From an uncultured Streptococcus sp. (GTDB taxonomy: Bacteria > Bacillota > Bacilli > Lactobacillales > Streptococcaceae): 5,738 bases of DNA. Location: NCBI GenBank assembly GCA_902479835.1, contig CABSQC010000076.1:1-5738 (forward strand), written 5' to 3'. Each line of letters starts with the position of its first letter. The stretch's first letter is position 1. The notes beneath the pieces are model-generated. The model ran no database searches. It saw only the letters and a program-made list of their open reading frames with translations, and was not told where the DNA came from. The translations under genes and the position numbers were made by a program. Of the stretch, positions 1-5,738 are shown piece after piece.

Positions 1-3
1 GAC

Positions 4-67
4 GCAGTGGTTGAGTGGGCTCTACTACGCTGATTTCATCAGCTTTTACAGCCCTACTCAACTGTGC
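4..67. repeat. Intergenic hairpin repeat, left unit
   Basis: A nested imperfect palindrome. Positions 10-19 (GTTGAGTGGG) pair with 53-62 as ten base pairs including one G-U. Inside this, GCTGAT at 29-34 pairs perfectly with ATCAGC at 38-43 around a three-base loop. The ends GCA and TGC at 4-6 and 65-67 are also complementary. There is no T-tract after it, so it is not a normal terminator, and frames through it give no protein-like sequence. From memory, very similar sequence recurs between genes in several streptococcal genomes, which suggests a dispersed non-coding repeat; that is unverified here. Together with the next hairpin it forms one compact unit of about 120 bases. Confidence 0.6.
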
Positions 68-70
68 GGA

Positions 71-121
71 GGTGGGACGACGAAATCGAATTCTAACGAA
101 TTACCGATTTCTGTCCCACTC
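71..121. repeat. Intergenic hairpin repeat, right unit
   Basis: A long stem-loop with three paired blocks: GTGGGAC (72-78) with GTCCCAC (113-119), GAAATCG (82-88) with CGATTTC (105-111), and AATTC (89-93) with GAATT (98-102) around the loop TAAC. Small internal bulges fall at 79-81/112 and 103-104. That is 19 Watson-Crick pairs in a 48-base span. It starts only a few bases after the left hairpin and has no following T-run. I recall this GTGGGAC...GTCCCAC palindrome as common in streptococcal intergenic regions, so I treat both hairpins as one repeat family. Whether it is a mobile MITE-like element or a transcribed RNA structure cannot be told from one copy. Confidence 0.65.
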
Positions 122-178
122 TCTTTACTATTTCAGAGCTCGTTTACTTCATTTAAGGAATTTCTTGGAGGAAACAAA

Positions 179-225
179 AAAAAACAGAGATGGAAGAAAT
201 TATTTTTCTTCCATCTCTGTTTTTT
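179..225. terminator. Bidirectional Rho-independent terminator
   Basis: Positions 179-199 are perfectly complementary to 205-225, giving a 21-bp stem with a five-base loop (TTATT, 200-204). Reading plus, the stem ends in a six-base T-run (220-225). Reading minus, it ends in a nine-base T-run (complement of 176-184). It can therefore stop a plus-strand transcript from left of the window and the minus-strand transcript of the small membrane protein. The minus-strand T-run is longer. The minus-strand reading frame ends in the loop, so one arm is also coding sequence. Confidence 0.9.
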
Positions 226-379
226 GTCCTTGAATGGCTTTTTTGAGCCACCAAAGTGAGCCGACTAGGATCAGGGCAGCAAGCCAAAAAATCCAAGCCT
301 CAATAGTGGTTAGAAAAAAGTAGAGAGCGATAGCATCGACCAATAAAAGTGGGATGAGAATCTGTTTTCTTATTTTCAT
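200..379 (-). CDS. Small two-helix membrane protein, function unknown
   Basis: A 59-residue minus-strand frame from ATG (379-377) to TAA (202-200). I do not recognise a family. The start is MKIRKQ, giving a positive N-terminus. Two hydrophobic stretches follow, at about residues 7-25 and 29-46, the second rich in Trp, then a charged tail beginning LKKAIQ and ending EMEEK. By the positive-inside rule both ends should face the cytoplasm, with a very short outer loop near the Thr-Thr-Ile-Glu segment. An in-frame stop at 394-392 and the absence of other credible starts fix the ATG. No Shine-Dalgarno sequence precedes it, but an extended -10 box lies 6 bases upstream. It is divergent from rsmH and ends inside a terminator. 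Support for being real: own promoter, own terminator, coherent topology. Against: short, no homology seen. It could be a spurious frame. Confidence 0.65.
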   Translation of the reverse strand: MKIRKQILIPLLLVDAIALYFFLTTIEAWIFWLAALILVGSLWWLKKAIQGQKTEMEEK

Positions 380-385
380 AAGAAT

Positions 386-394
386 ATTGTATCA
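386..394 (-). promoter_or_regulatory. Extended -10 promoter for the small membrane protein
   Basis: On the minus strand the bases read TGATACAAT, that is TG-n-TACAAT, with five of six matches to the -10 consensus plus the extended TG. The -35 zone (about 408-414) is only T-rich with a TTG, consistent with a promoter relying on the extended -10. The usual spacing of about 7 bases would start the transcript at or within two bases of the A of the ATG at 379. Confidence 0.6.
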
Positions 395-395
395 T

Positions 396-459
396 AAATC
401 CTAGAGGAAACAAATAAAATCAAGCCTTTCTAGGTATTTTGTAGGATCTGAAAAGGTCC
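396..459. other. Divergent intergenic region with two small inverted repeats
   Basis: First, AAAT-CCTAGA (396-405) pairs with TCTAGG-T-ATTT (429-439) with one bulged base and a 23-base loop that can shorten through GG (406-407) with CC (425-426). Second, GGATCT (444-449) pairs with AGGTCC (454-459), including one U-G pair, around a GAAA loop (450-453), a GNRA tetraloop. Both lie upstream of the predicted rsmH start, so they would be RNA only if an upstream promoter exists; as DNA they could be protein-binding sites. No mraZ or other gene is present. Function unknown. Confidence 0.35.
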
Positions 460-511
460 GACAGGGTTAGTTAGTGAATTTTCTTTCAGGAGTGCATCTT
501 GGTCCCATTTG

Positions 512-520
512 TGGTAAAAT
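512..520 (+). promoter_or_regulatory. Extended -10 promoter of the rsmH operon
   Basis: TGGTAAAAT at 512-520 is an extended -10 (TG-n-TAAAAT, five of six matches to TATAAT). The hexamer 17 bases upstream (492-497, GTGCAT) is a poor -35, so the TG element probably carries recognition. Start of transcription would fall near 526-528, leaving only about 2-4 bases before the rsmH ATG at 530. This would drive the four-gene operon; no other good promoter is visible up to the terminator at 5097. Confidence 0.6.
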
Positions 521-529
521 AGTAAAGAT

Positions 530-1480
530 ATGAGTAAAGAATTTCATCATGTAACGGTTTTGCTTCATGAAACGATCGATATGCTGGATGTTAAGCCAGA
601 TGGGATCTATGTAGACGCCACATTGGGTGGGGCAGGCCACAGCGAATATTTGTTAACAAAATTAAATGAATCAGGCCATCTTTATGCCTTTGACCAAGAT
701 CAGCATGCGATTGAGAATGCTAAGATTCGTTTAGCTCCATTCATCGAGAAAGGCATGGTGACCTTCATTAAGGATAACTTTCGTCATTTAAAGGAACGTC
801 TTAACGAATTGGGTGTGACTGAAATTGATGGAATCTGTTATGACTTAGGTGTGTCTAGTCCTCAGTTAGATGAACGGGAACGTGGATTTTCTTACAAGAA
901 AGATGCGCCGTTGGACATGCGGATGAATCAAGAAGCTTCCTTAACAGCCTATGAGGTGGTTAATAGCTACGATTACCATGATCTAGTTCGCATTTTTTTC
1001 AAATATGGAGAGGACAAATTTTCCAAGCAAATTGCGCGGAAAATTGAGCAAGCACGAGCAATTAAACCGATTGAAACGACGACTGAATTAGCAGAGATTA
1101 TTAAATCTGCTAAACCAGCTAAGGAGCTCAAGAAAAAGGGCCATCCTGCTAAACAGATTTTCCAAGCCATTCGTATCGAAGTCAATGATGAATTGGGAGC
1201 TGCAGATGAATCGATCCAGCAAGCCATGGATTTGTTGGCTCTCGATGGTCGTATTTCTGTGATTACCTTTCATTCGTTAGAGGATCGATTGACCAAACAA
1301 TTGTTTAAAGAAGCTTCGACGGTTGAGGTTCCAAAAGGACTTCCCTTTATTCCGGATGATTTGAAACCAAAGATGGAGTTGGTCAACCGGAAACCTATTT
1401 TGCCAAGTGAAGAAGAGCTTGAGGATAATAATCGATCCCATTCAGCAAAATTACGGGTTGCTCGAAAAATACACAAGTAA
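530..1480 (+). CDS. rsmH: 16S rRNA (cytosine-1402-N4)-methyltransferase RsmH (MraW)
   Basis: RsmH uses S-adenosylmethionine to methylate N4 of C1402 in the ribosomal P site of 16S rRNA, tuning start-codon selection and fidelity; it is cytosolic. The protein has 316 residues, close to the E. coli length. The SAM-binding Rossmann fold is visible as [11 protein letters not shown] (28-38), the acidic AFDQD (53-57) and [11 protein letters not shown] (104-114). The family signatures [16 protein letters not shown] (204-219), FHSLEDR (247-253) and C-terminal [11 protein letters not shown] (303-313) are intact. The ATG at 530 is chosen because the [15 protein letters not shown] opening matches the family and an in-frame TAA (515-517) lies just upstream. 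There is no Shine-Dalgarno sequence, and the predicted leader is only a few bases. It is first in the operon, 11 bases before ftsL. No mraZ precedes it. Confidence 0.97.
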   Translation: MSKEFHHVTVLLHETIDMLDVKPDGIYVDATLGGAGHSEYLLTKLNESGHLYAFDQDQHAIENAKIRLAPFIEKGMVTFIKDNFRHLKERLNELGVTEIDGICYDLGVSSPQLDERERGFSYKKDAPLDMRMNQEASLTAYEVVNSYDYHDLVRIFFKYGEDKFSKQIARKIEQARAIKPIETTTELAEIIKSAKPAKELKKKGHPAKQIFQAIRIEVNDELGAADESIQQAMDLLALDGRISVITFHSLEDRLTKQLFKEASTVEVPKGLPFIPDDLKPKMELVNRKPILPSEEELEDNNRSHSAKLRVARKIHK

Positions 1481-1491
1481 GAGGAATTGAT

Positions 1492-1827
1492 ATGGCAGCA
1501 AGAGATGAGAGAACAAGAACACAGGTACTGCAAGACCGCTTTCGCCGTTTCTCTAGAGTAGAAAAGGCTTTTTATGGGTCGATTGTCCTAACAGCTGTGA
1601 TTTTAGCCATTAGTATCGTCTTTATGCAGACACGGATTTTACAAGTTCAAAGTGAATTGACTGATTTGAATACGGAACTAGAAGCCAAAAAGACGGAATT
1701 GGCAGATGTTCGTCAAGAGGTCAATGAATTAACACGTTATGACCGCTTATCACAGTTGGCTAGCTCCCAAGGAATGAAGCTGCAAAAAGAAAATCGAAAA
1801 ACAGTGAGTGCAAGTAGTGATGAATAA
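1492..1827 (+). CDS. ftsL: Cell division protein FtsL
   Basis: FtsL is a bitopic divisome protein that forms a complex with DivIB and DivIC at the septum and helps activate the FtsW-PBP2X septal synthase. The 111-residue protein has a basic cytoplasmic segment (1-25, many Arg), one membrane helix (about 27-45) and a strong outer coiled coil. Hydrophobic residues fall at 49, 52, 56, 59, 63, 70, 73, 77 and 80 in a regular a/d heptad broken only by Lys66. A conserved-looking DRLSQLA follows at 84-90, then a polar tail. This class is weak in sequence, so the call rests on topology, size and position between rsmH and pbp2X. GAGGAA (1481-1486), directly after the rsmH stop, is a good ribosome-binding site five bases before the ATG. 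The 3' end overlaps pbp2X by 8 bases, suggesting translational coupling. Confidence 0.93.
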   Translation: MAARDERTRTQVLQDRFRRFSRVEKAFYGSIVLTAVILAISIVFMQTRILQVQSELTDLNTELEAKKTELADVRQEVNELTRYDRLSQLASSQGMKLQKENRKTVSASSDE

Positions 1828-4102
1828 ATTCAAAAAATTTTTGATCGGGTATTCGATAAAGAAACGTCGCTTGCCGGATCAGAATCGAAAACAAGTTGGG
1901 AAAAATCTCAGTGTACTGGCGATTTTCCTCTTTTTTCTCTTTCTGATTAATTTTGCAATGATCATTGGGACTGACAAAAAATTTGGTGTGACCTTATCGG
2001 ATCAAGCCAAAAAAGTCCATGAGCAGACGGTCATTGTTCCTGCAAAACGTGGAACGATCTACGACCGAAATGGAGCAGTAATTGCTGAAGATGCGACGAC
2101 CTATAATGTTTATGCCATTATTGATAAAAAGTACAAATCAGCAACTGGGAAAGTCCTCTATGTAGAAGAGAGCCAATTTAAAAAAGTAGCAGAAATCTTT
2201 AAGCAGTACTTAGGGATGGATGAGGATTACGTCATTCAACAGTTGTCGCAAAAGAAATTGAAACAGGTTTCTTTTGGCTCGAACGGAAACGGCATAACTT
2301 ATAGTAATATGACAGCCATCCGTGAGGCCATGGAAGCGGCGAAGATTGAAGGGGTTGCCTTTACAACCAGTCCAAATCGAAGCTATAAAAATGGAGTTTT
2401 TGCTTCTCAATTTATAGGTCAGGCCTCTCTTCAAGAAGATAAAGAGGGGAATAAAACTCTGAAGGGGCAATCAGGGATGGAGAAATCCCTCGATCGTATT
2501 CTCGCTGGTCAAAATGGGGTTATCACCTATGACAAAGACCGAAACGGCAATATCGTTCCTGGTTCAGATAAGGTTTCTGTCAAAACAGAAGATGGAAAAG
2601 ATGTCTATACGACCATTTCAGCAGAATTACAAACCTACCTTGAGACGCGAATGGATGTTTTCCAAGAAAAAGTAAAAGGAAAGTATGTTAGTGCGACTCT
2701 TGTGAGTGCAAAAACTGGAGAAATCCTGGCTACAACGCAACGTCCATCCTATAATGCGGATACCAAACAAGGGTTGGATCTGAAAAACTTGAAAACCTGG
2801 AATACCATCCTTTATCAAGATCAATATGAACCGGGTTCAACGATGAAGGTCATGTTATTAGCTTCGGCGATTGATCATGGAACTTTCCCAGCCTATAATG
2901 AAGTATACTACAGTAACGAACTACAAGTAAAAGATGCGACGATCCGTGACTGGGATGTCAATATGGGGCTGGCTGAAGGTCGCTATATGAATATCGCACA
3001 GGGCTTTGCTTACTCAAGTAACGTGGGGATGACTCGCTTAGAGCAAAAGATGGGAAATGCTGTCTGGATGGACTACCTAACCCGCTTTAAATTCGGTCTT
3101 CCGACCCGTTTTGGAATGGGAAATGAAGCTTACGGGGGTCTTCCAGGGGATAACTATGTCAGTCAGGCACAATCTGCCTTTGGTCAAGGGATTTCCGTCA
3201 GTCAAACCCAAATGTTACGGGCCTTTAGCGCCATCGCTAATGATGGGCAAATGTTGGAGCCGAAATTTATTAGTGCTATTTACGATAAAAAATCAGACAC
3301 AGCCCGCAAATCAAAAAAAGAAGTTGTTGGAAAACCAGTTTCAGGATCAGCTGCGCAACAGACACGGAACTATATGATCACCGTCGGAACAGATCCAGAG
3401 TATGGAACCTTGTACAGCGATGGACCCATCATTCAGGTACCAGGTCAAAACGTTGCGGTGAAATCAGGGACTGCCCAAATGGCGACAGATCAAGGATACT
3501 TACAAGGAGAAAATGATTATATCAACTCGGTTGTAGCCATGACACCTGCAGAAGATCCTGAATTCATCATGTATGTGACGGTCCAACAACCAGAAGTGAA
3601 ATTCTCAGCGACCAGCTGGGAAGAGCTGGTCAATCCTATTTTGGAAGATGCAGTTGCTTTAAAAGACGAATTGCATTTGACATCAGAGGCACCAACGTTG
3701 GATGGTGTGACCAAAGAAACGACCTACAAAATCCCTTCAGTAGAAACTCTCTCTAAGGAGTTGAATCTGAAACAAAATTTGAGCCCAGGTGCTTATTCAG
3801 AGGAATTGCGTCGCAATTTGGTGCAACCAATTGTCCTAGGGACCGGGAAAAATATCCGCAAGATGTCTGTGGATGTGGGTTCTAAAGTCAAAGCCAATCA
3901 ACAAGTATTGTTATTGACAGAAGACTTTGATGTTGTTCCAGATATGTATGGTTGGACTAAGAAAAATGCAGACATCTTTGGAGAATGGACTGGAATTGAA
4001 ATTACCTATAAAGGTAGTGGAAAGAAAGTAACCAAACAAAGTGTCAAAATGAACACCTCACTTAATAAAACTAAAAAGATTACGTTAACATTAGGAGACT
4101 AA
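1820..4102 (+). CDS. pbp2X: Penicillin-binding protein 2X, septal class B transpeptidase
   Basis: PBP2X crosslinks septal peptidoglycan in partnership with FtsW and is a main beta-lactam target in streptococci. With the ATG at 1820 it has 760 residues, near the 750 of the pneumococcal protein. In order: basic N-terminus, single membrane anchor (about 30-49), class B dimerisation domain starting at RGTIYDRNG (77-85), transpeptidase domain with the three active-site motifs STMK (340-343, nucleophile Ser340), SSN (399-401) and KSGT (548-551), then two PASTA domains (about 638-702 and 706-760). The ATG overlaps the ftsL end by 8 bases. In-frame GTG codons at 1808 and 1817 are possible but less likely, since MNKFKK followed by basic residues fits the family. 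No clear Shine-Dalgarno sequence is seen, so coupling to ftsL translation is inferred. The nucleophile-adjacent Thr341 is intact, unlike in high-level resistant variants altered there. Confidence 0.97.
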   Translation: MNKFKKFLIGYSIKKRRLPDQNRKQVGKNLSVLAIFLFFLFLINFAMIIGTDKKFGVTLSDQAKKVHEQTVIVPAKRGTIYDRNGAVIAEDATTYNVYAIIDKKYKSATGKVLYVEESQFKKVAEIFKQYLGMDEDYVIQQLSQKKLKQVSFGSNGNGITYSNMTAIREAMEAAKIEGVAFTTSPNRSYKNGVFASQFIGQASLQEDKEGNKTLKGQSGMEKSLDRILAGQNGVITYDKDRNGNIVPGSDKVSVKTEDGKDVYTTISAELQTYLETRMDVFQEKVKGKYVSATLVSAKTGEILATTQRPSYNADTKQGLDLKNLKTWNTILYQDQYEPGSTMKVMLLASAIDHGTFPAYNEVYYSNELQVKDATIRDWDVNMGLAEGRYMNIAQGFAYSSNVGMTRLEQKMGNAVWMDYLTRFKFGLPTRFGMGNEAYGGLPGDNYVSQAQSAFGQGISVSQTQMLRAFSAIANDGQMLEPKFISAIYDKKSDTARKSKKEVVGKPVSGSAAQQTRNYMITVGTDPEYGTLYSDGPIIQVPGQNVAVKSGTAQMATDQGYLQGENDYINSVVAMTPAEDPEFIMYVTVQQPEVKFSATSWEELVNPILEDAVALKDELHLTSEAPTLDGVTKETTYKIPSVETLSKELNLKQNLSPGAYSEELRRNLVQPIVLGTGKNIRKMSVDVGSKVKANQQVLLLTEDFDVVPDMYGWTKKNADIFGEWTGIEITYKGSGKKVTKQSVKMNTSLNKTKKITLTLGD

Positions 4103-4103
4103 G

Positions 4104-5096
4104 ATGTATATTGCTACGATCCTTGTATCGTTTCTATTAACAGTGGCTGCTATTCCAGCCTTTATTCGATTTTACCATCGTGCTCATATTTCTGGGCAAC
4201 AAATGCATGAAGATGTGAAACAACACAAAGCAAAAGCTGGCACTCCGACAATGGGTGGAGTGGTGTTTCTCATTACAGCAGTTCTAGTCAGTTTTGTCGT
4301 TACCGTATTGACTGGAAATTTCACGCGCCCTGTTCAACTTACTCTATTTATCTTGATTCTATACGGAATTGTTGGATTTTTGGATGACTTTTTAAAAGTT
4401 TTTCGTAAGATTAATGAAGGGCTCAATCCAAAGCAAAAACTAGCTCTTCAACTCGTTGGTGGAATCATCTTCTATATTTTTTCTGAACGCCACGGTGCAG
4501 GAAGTCTTTTGAATGTCTTTGGTTACGATCTTTACTTGGGCCATTTCTACATTCTCTTTGCTTTATTTTGGTTGGTTGGTTTTTCAAATGCCGTCAATTT
4601 GACAGACGGGATTGATGGATTAGCCAGCATTTCCGTTGCCATTAGCTTGAGTGCCTATTCCTTTATTGCCTATATGCAAGGAAAATGGGATATTCTCTTT
4701 GTCACCTTAAGTATGATTGGGGCCTTGCTTGGATTCTTTGTCTTCAACCACAAGCCAGCTAAAATCTTTATGGGAGATGTCGGTAGTCTTGCTCTTGGAG
4801 GGATGCTTGCAGCCTTGTCAATGGCTCTGCATGTAGAGTGGACCCTGCTCCTGATTGGTTTTGTCTATGTCATTGAAACAGGTTCAGTGATGCTACAAGT
4901 GACCTATTTCAAATGGACCAAGAAACGCTACGGGGAAGGGCGACGGATTTTCAGAATGACTCCTTTCCACCATCATTTAGAACTGGGTGGACTTTCTGGA
5001 AATGGGCAAAACTGGTCAGAATGGAAAGTGGATGCCTTTATGTGGTCCATTGCCTTGGTAACAAGTGTCATCACTCTTGTTCTTCTCTACTTATAA
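4104..5096 (+). CDS. mraY: Phospho-N-acetylmuramoyl-pentapeptide transferase MraY
   Basis: MraY moves phospho-MurNAc-pentapeptide from UDP to undecaprenyl phosphate, making lipid I and UMP, the first membrane step of peptidoglycan synthesis; it needs magnesium. The 330-residue protein is a polytopic membrane enzyme with about ten hydrophobic helices, the first at 1-23 and the last at about 310-330. Catalytic and binding motifs are complete: DD (94-95) in [16 protein letters not shown] (165-174) with Asp168 and Asp171, MGDVGS (223-228), and the HHH motif (289-291) in PFHHHLE. TAGGAG (4092-4097) is a good ribosome-binding site located inside the last codons of pbp2X, and only one base separates the pbp2X stop from the ATG, so the two are tightly coupled. 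It is the last gene of the operon, followed at once by a terminator. Confidence 0.98.
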   Translation: MYIATILVSFLLTVAAIPAFIRFYHRAHISGQQMHEDVKQHKAKAGTPTMGGVVFLITAVLVSFVVTVLTGNFTRPVQLTLFILILYGIVGFLDDFLKVFRKINEGLNPKQKLALQLVGGIIFYIFSERHGAGSLLNVFGYDLYLGHFYILFALFWLVGFSNAVNLTDGIDGLASISVAISLSAYSFIAYMQGKWDILFVTLSMIGALLGFFVFNHKPAKIFMGDVGSLALGGMLAALSMALHVEWTLLLIGFVYVIETGSVMLQVTYFKWTKKRYGEGRRIFRMTPFHHHLELGGLSGNGQNWSEWKVDAFMWSIALVTSVITLVLLYL

Positions 5097-5127
5097 AAAA
5101 GACGGTGGGCTTGCCCATCGTTTTTTT
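5097..5127 (+). terminator. Rho-independent terminator of the rsmH-mraY operon
   Basis: GACGGTGGG (5101-5109) pairs with CCCATCGTT (5114-5122), with two G-U pairs, around a CTTG loop (5110-5113). The flanking A-run (5097-5100) pairs with the T-run (5121-5127). It begins directly after the mraY stop codon and separates the cell-wall operon from the helicase gene. The A-run opposite makes some function on the minus strand possible. Confidence 0.93.
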
Positions 5128-5194
5128 GCTGACTCAGAGAGACTTTGTTGGTTAGGAAAAATGACTCATAAGAGAGGCACGAAGTCAGCTTTTC

Positions 5195-5203
5195 TGATAT
5201 AAT
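5195..5203 (+). promoter_or_regulatory. Extended -10 promoter of the DEAD-box helicase gene
   Basis: TGATATAAT is a perfect extended -10 box (TG-n-TATAAT). The region 17 bases upstream (5175-5180, GGCAC-type bases) does not resemble a -35. Transcription would begin near 5209-5211, leaving a leader of roughly 21-23 bases before the ATG at 5232. Together with the terminator upstream, this makes the helicase gene a separate transcription unit. Confidence 0.75.
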
Positions 5204-5216
5204 AATAGAAATCATG

Positions 5217-5222
5217 AAAGGA
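5217..5222 (+). promoter_or_regulatory. Ribosome-binding site deciding the helicase start
   Basis: AAAGGA lies nine bases before the ATG at 5232. An in-frame ATG at 5214 would add six residues (MKGTEK), but this site lies downstream of that codon and so cannot serve it. The shorter start also matches the family opening, a Met-Lys-Phe followed by a short phenylalanine-rich segment. Confidence 0.7.
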
Positions 5223-5231
5223 ACTGAGAAA

Positions 5232-5738
5232 ATGAAATTTACAGAGTTTAATTTTAAGCCTTATATTCAAGAGGCACTGAAAGAAATCAATTTTAGAGAA
5301 GCAACTGAAGTACAGGAAAAACTAATTCCGATTGTCTTAGCTGGGAATGATTTGGTTGGGGAATCTAAGACAGGATCTGGAAAAACCCATACTTTCCTCT
5401 TGCCGATTTTTCAAACGTTAAATGAAGACAACGATCAGGTTGAAGCGGTGATTACGGCTCCTAGTCGGGAGTTAGCAACGCAAATTTACCAAGCTGCTCG
5501 TCAAATCGCTAGTCATTCTGAAAAAGAAATTCGGATTGCCAATTATGTTGGAGGAACGGATAAAAGTCGTCAGATTGAAAAATTGCAGGTCAAACAACCG
5601 CATATCGTGATTGGAACTCCAGGGCGGATCTATGATCTGGTTGCATCTGGTGATCTGGCCATCCATAAGGCCCATACCTTTGTGGTAGATGAGGCGGATA
5701 TGACACTGGATATGGGATTTTTGTCTACCGTAGATAAG
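5232..5738 (+). CDS. cshB: DEAD-box ATP-dependent RNA helicase, CshB type (3' end outside window)
   Basis: An ATP-dependent RNA helicase of superfamily 2; CshB-type proteins act in the cytosol on structured RNA, with roles in cold adaptation, ribosome assembly and RNA turnover in Firmicutes. The first 169 residues are present, open to the right edge, covering most of RecA-like domain 1. Visible motifs: Q motif with Gln28 in TEVQEKLIP, Walker A SKTGSGKT (45-52), motif Ia PSREL (77-81), GG (107-108), motif Ib TPGR (129-132), and Walker B DEAD (153-156) followed by MTLDMGFL. The GGTDK and DEAD-x2-LDMGFL patterns resemble B. subtilis CshB (YqfR) more than CshA as I recall them, so the symbol is by similarity. 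Motifs III to VI and the second domain lie beyond the window. It has its own promoter and follows the mraY terminator, so it is adjacent to, not part of, the cell-wall operon. Confidence 0.93.
   Translation, partial: MKFTEFNFKPYIQEALKEINFREATEVQEKLIPIVLAGNDLVGESKTGSGKTHTFLLPIFQTLNEDNDQVEAVITAPSRELATQIYQAARQIASHSEKEIRIANYVGGTDKSRQIEKLQVKQPHIVIGTPGRIYDLVASGDLAIHKAHTFVVDEADMTLDMGFLSTVDK

Noticed and set aside
166..246. GGAGGA at 166-171 followed by an 18-codon plus-strand frame from ATG 190
   Set aside because: The spacing of about 18 bases is too long for initiation, and the frame is largely the terminator stem read as codons.
11..259. Two plus-strand open frames (11-259 and 15-233)
   Set aside because: They run through both hairpin repeats and the terminator, have no ribosome-binding site, and give low-complexity, non-protein-like sequence.
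364..398. A possible upstream plus-strand promoter (TATCAT or CATAAA near 390-398)
   Set aside because: Weak hexamers with no -35 and no TG element; the same bases are better explained as the minus-strand extended -10.
488..522. AGGAG at 488-492 with a TTG at 499 as a seven-codon leader peptide before rsmH
   Set aside because: It would lie upstream of the predicted transcript start, uses a rare start, and contains the -10 box; no sign of an attenuator.
973..1533. Minus-strand open frames inside rsmH and into ftsL
   Set aside because: Shadows of strongly conserved genes on the plus strand; no start signals or protein-like features of their own.
5161..5202. Thirteen-codon plus-strand frame from ATG 5161 ahead of the helicase
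   Set aside because: No promoter precedes it, the AGGA spacing is only three bases, and its end overlaps the -10 box of the helicase promoter.
1..5738. CRISPR array, tRNA, riboswitch, IS element, toxin-antitoxin pair or phage genes
   Set aside because: No regularly spaced repeats, no cloverleaf, no transposase or phage-like frame, and no known riboswitch core was seen; the small membrane protein has no partner that would suggest a toxin-antitoxin system.

Overview
The window is a typical low-GC Firmicutes chromosome segment. Protein sequence and gene order point to Streptococcus, probably the mitis/sanguinis/parasanguinis side of the genus. RsmH, FtsL, PBP2X and MraY all read as full-length streptococcal orthologues. 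No mraZ precedes rsmH, as is usual in streptococci. Nothing suggests a phage, plasmid, CRISPR array, IS element or tRNA. The species call is inference from remembered sequences.

Layout: Positions 1-125 hold two adjacent intergenic hairpins that look like a dispersed streptococcal repeat. Positions 179-225 form a long, almost symmetric bidirectional terminator. On the minus strand, 200-379 encodes a previously easy-to-miss 59-residue two-helix membrane protein; its last codons lie inside the terminator stem, and its extended -10 box sits so close to the ATG that the mRNA may be leaderless. Positions 380-529 form the divergent promoter region, with two small inverted repeats and an extended -10 box only 9 nt before rsmH.

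Positions 530-5096 form a compact plus-strand operon, rsmH-ftsL-pbp2X-mraY, the truncated streptococcal version of the division and cell-wall (dcw) cluster. Gaps are 11 nt, an 8-nt overlap and 1 nt, and the operon is closed by a strong Rho-independent terminator at 5097-5127. A separate extended -10 promoter at about 5195-5203 then drives a DEAD-box RNA helicase of the CshB type, cut by the right edge after its DEAD motif.

How the genes work together: MraY makes lipid I at the membrane. PBP2X is the septal class B transpeptidase that crosslinks the finished peptidoglycan. FtsL is a bitopic divisome protein that works with DivIB/DivIC and the FtsW-PBP2X synthase pair. RsmH methylates 16S rRNA in the ribosomal P site and is a long-standing co-transcribed partner of the cluster. 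The core genes are conventional. The points worth a second look are all in the non-coding or small-ORF parts: the possibly leaderless starts, the CDS/terminator overlap and the tandem hairpin repeat. I found no convincing undescribed multi-gene system.
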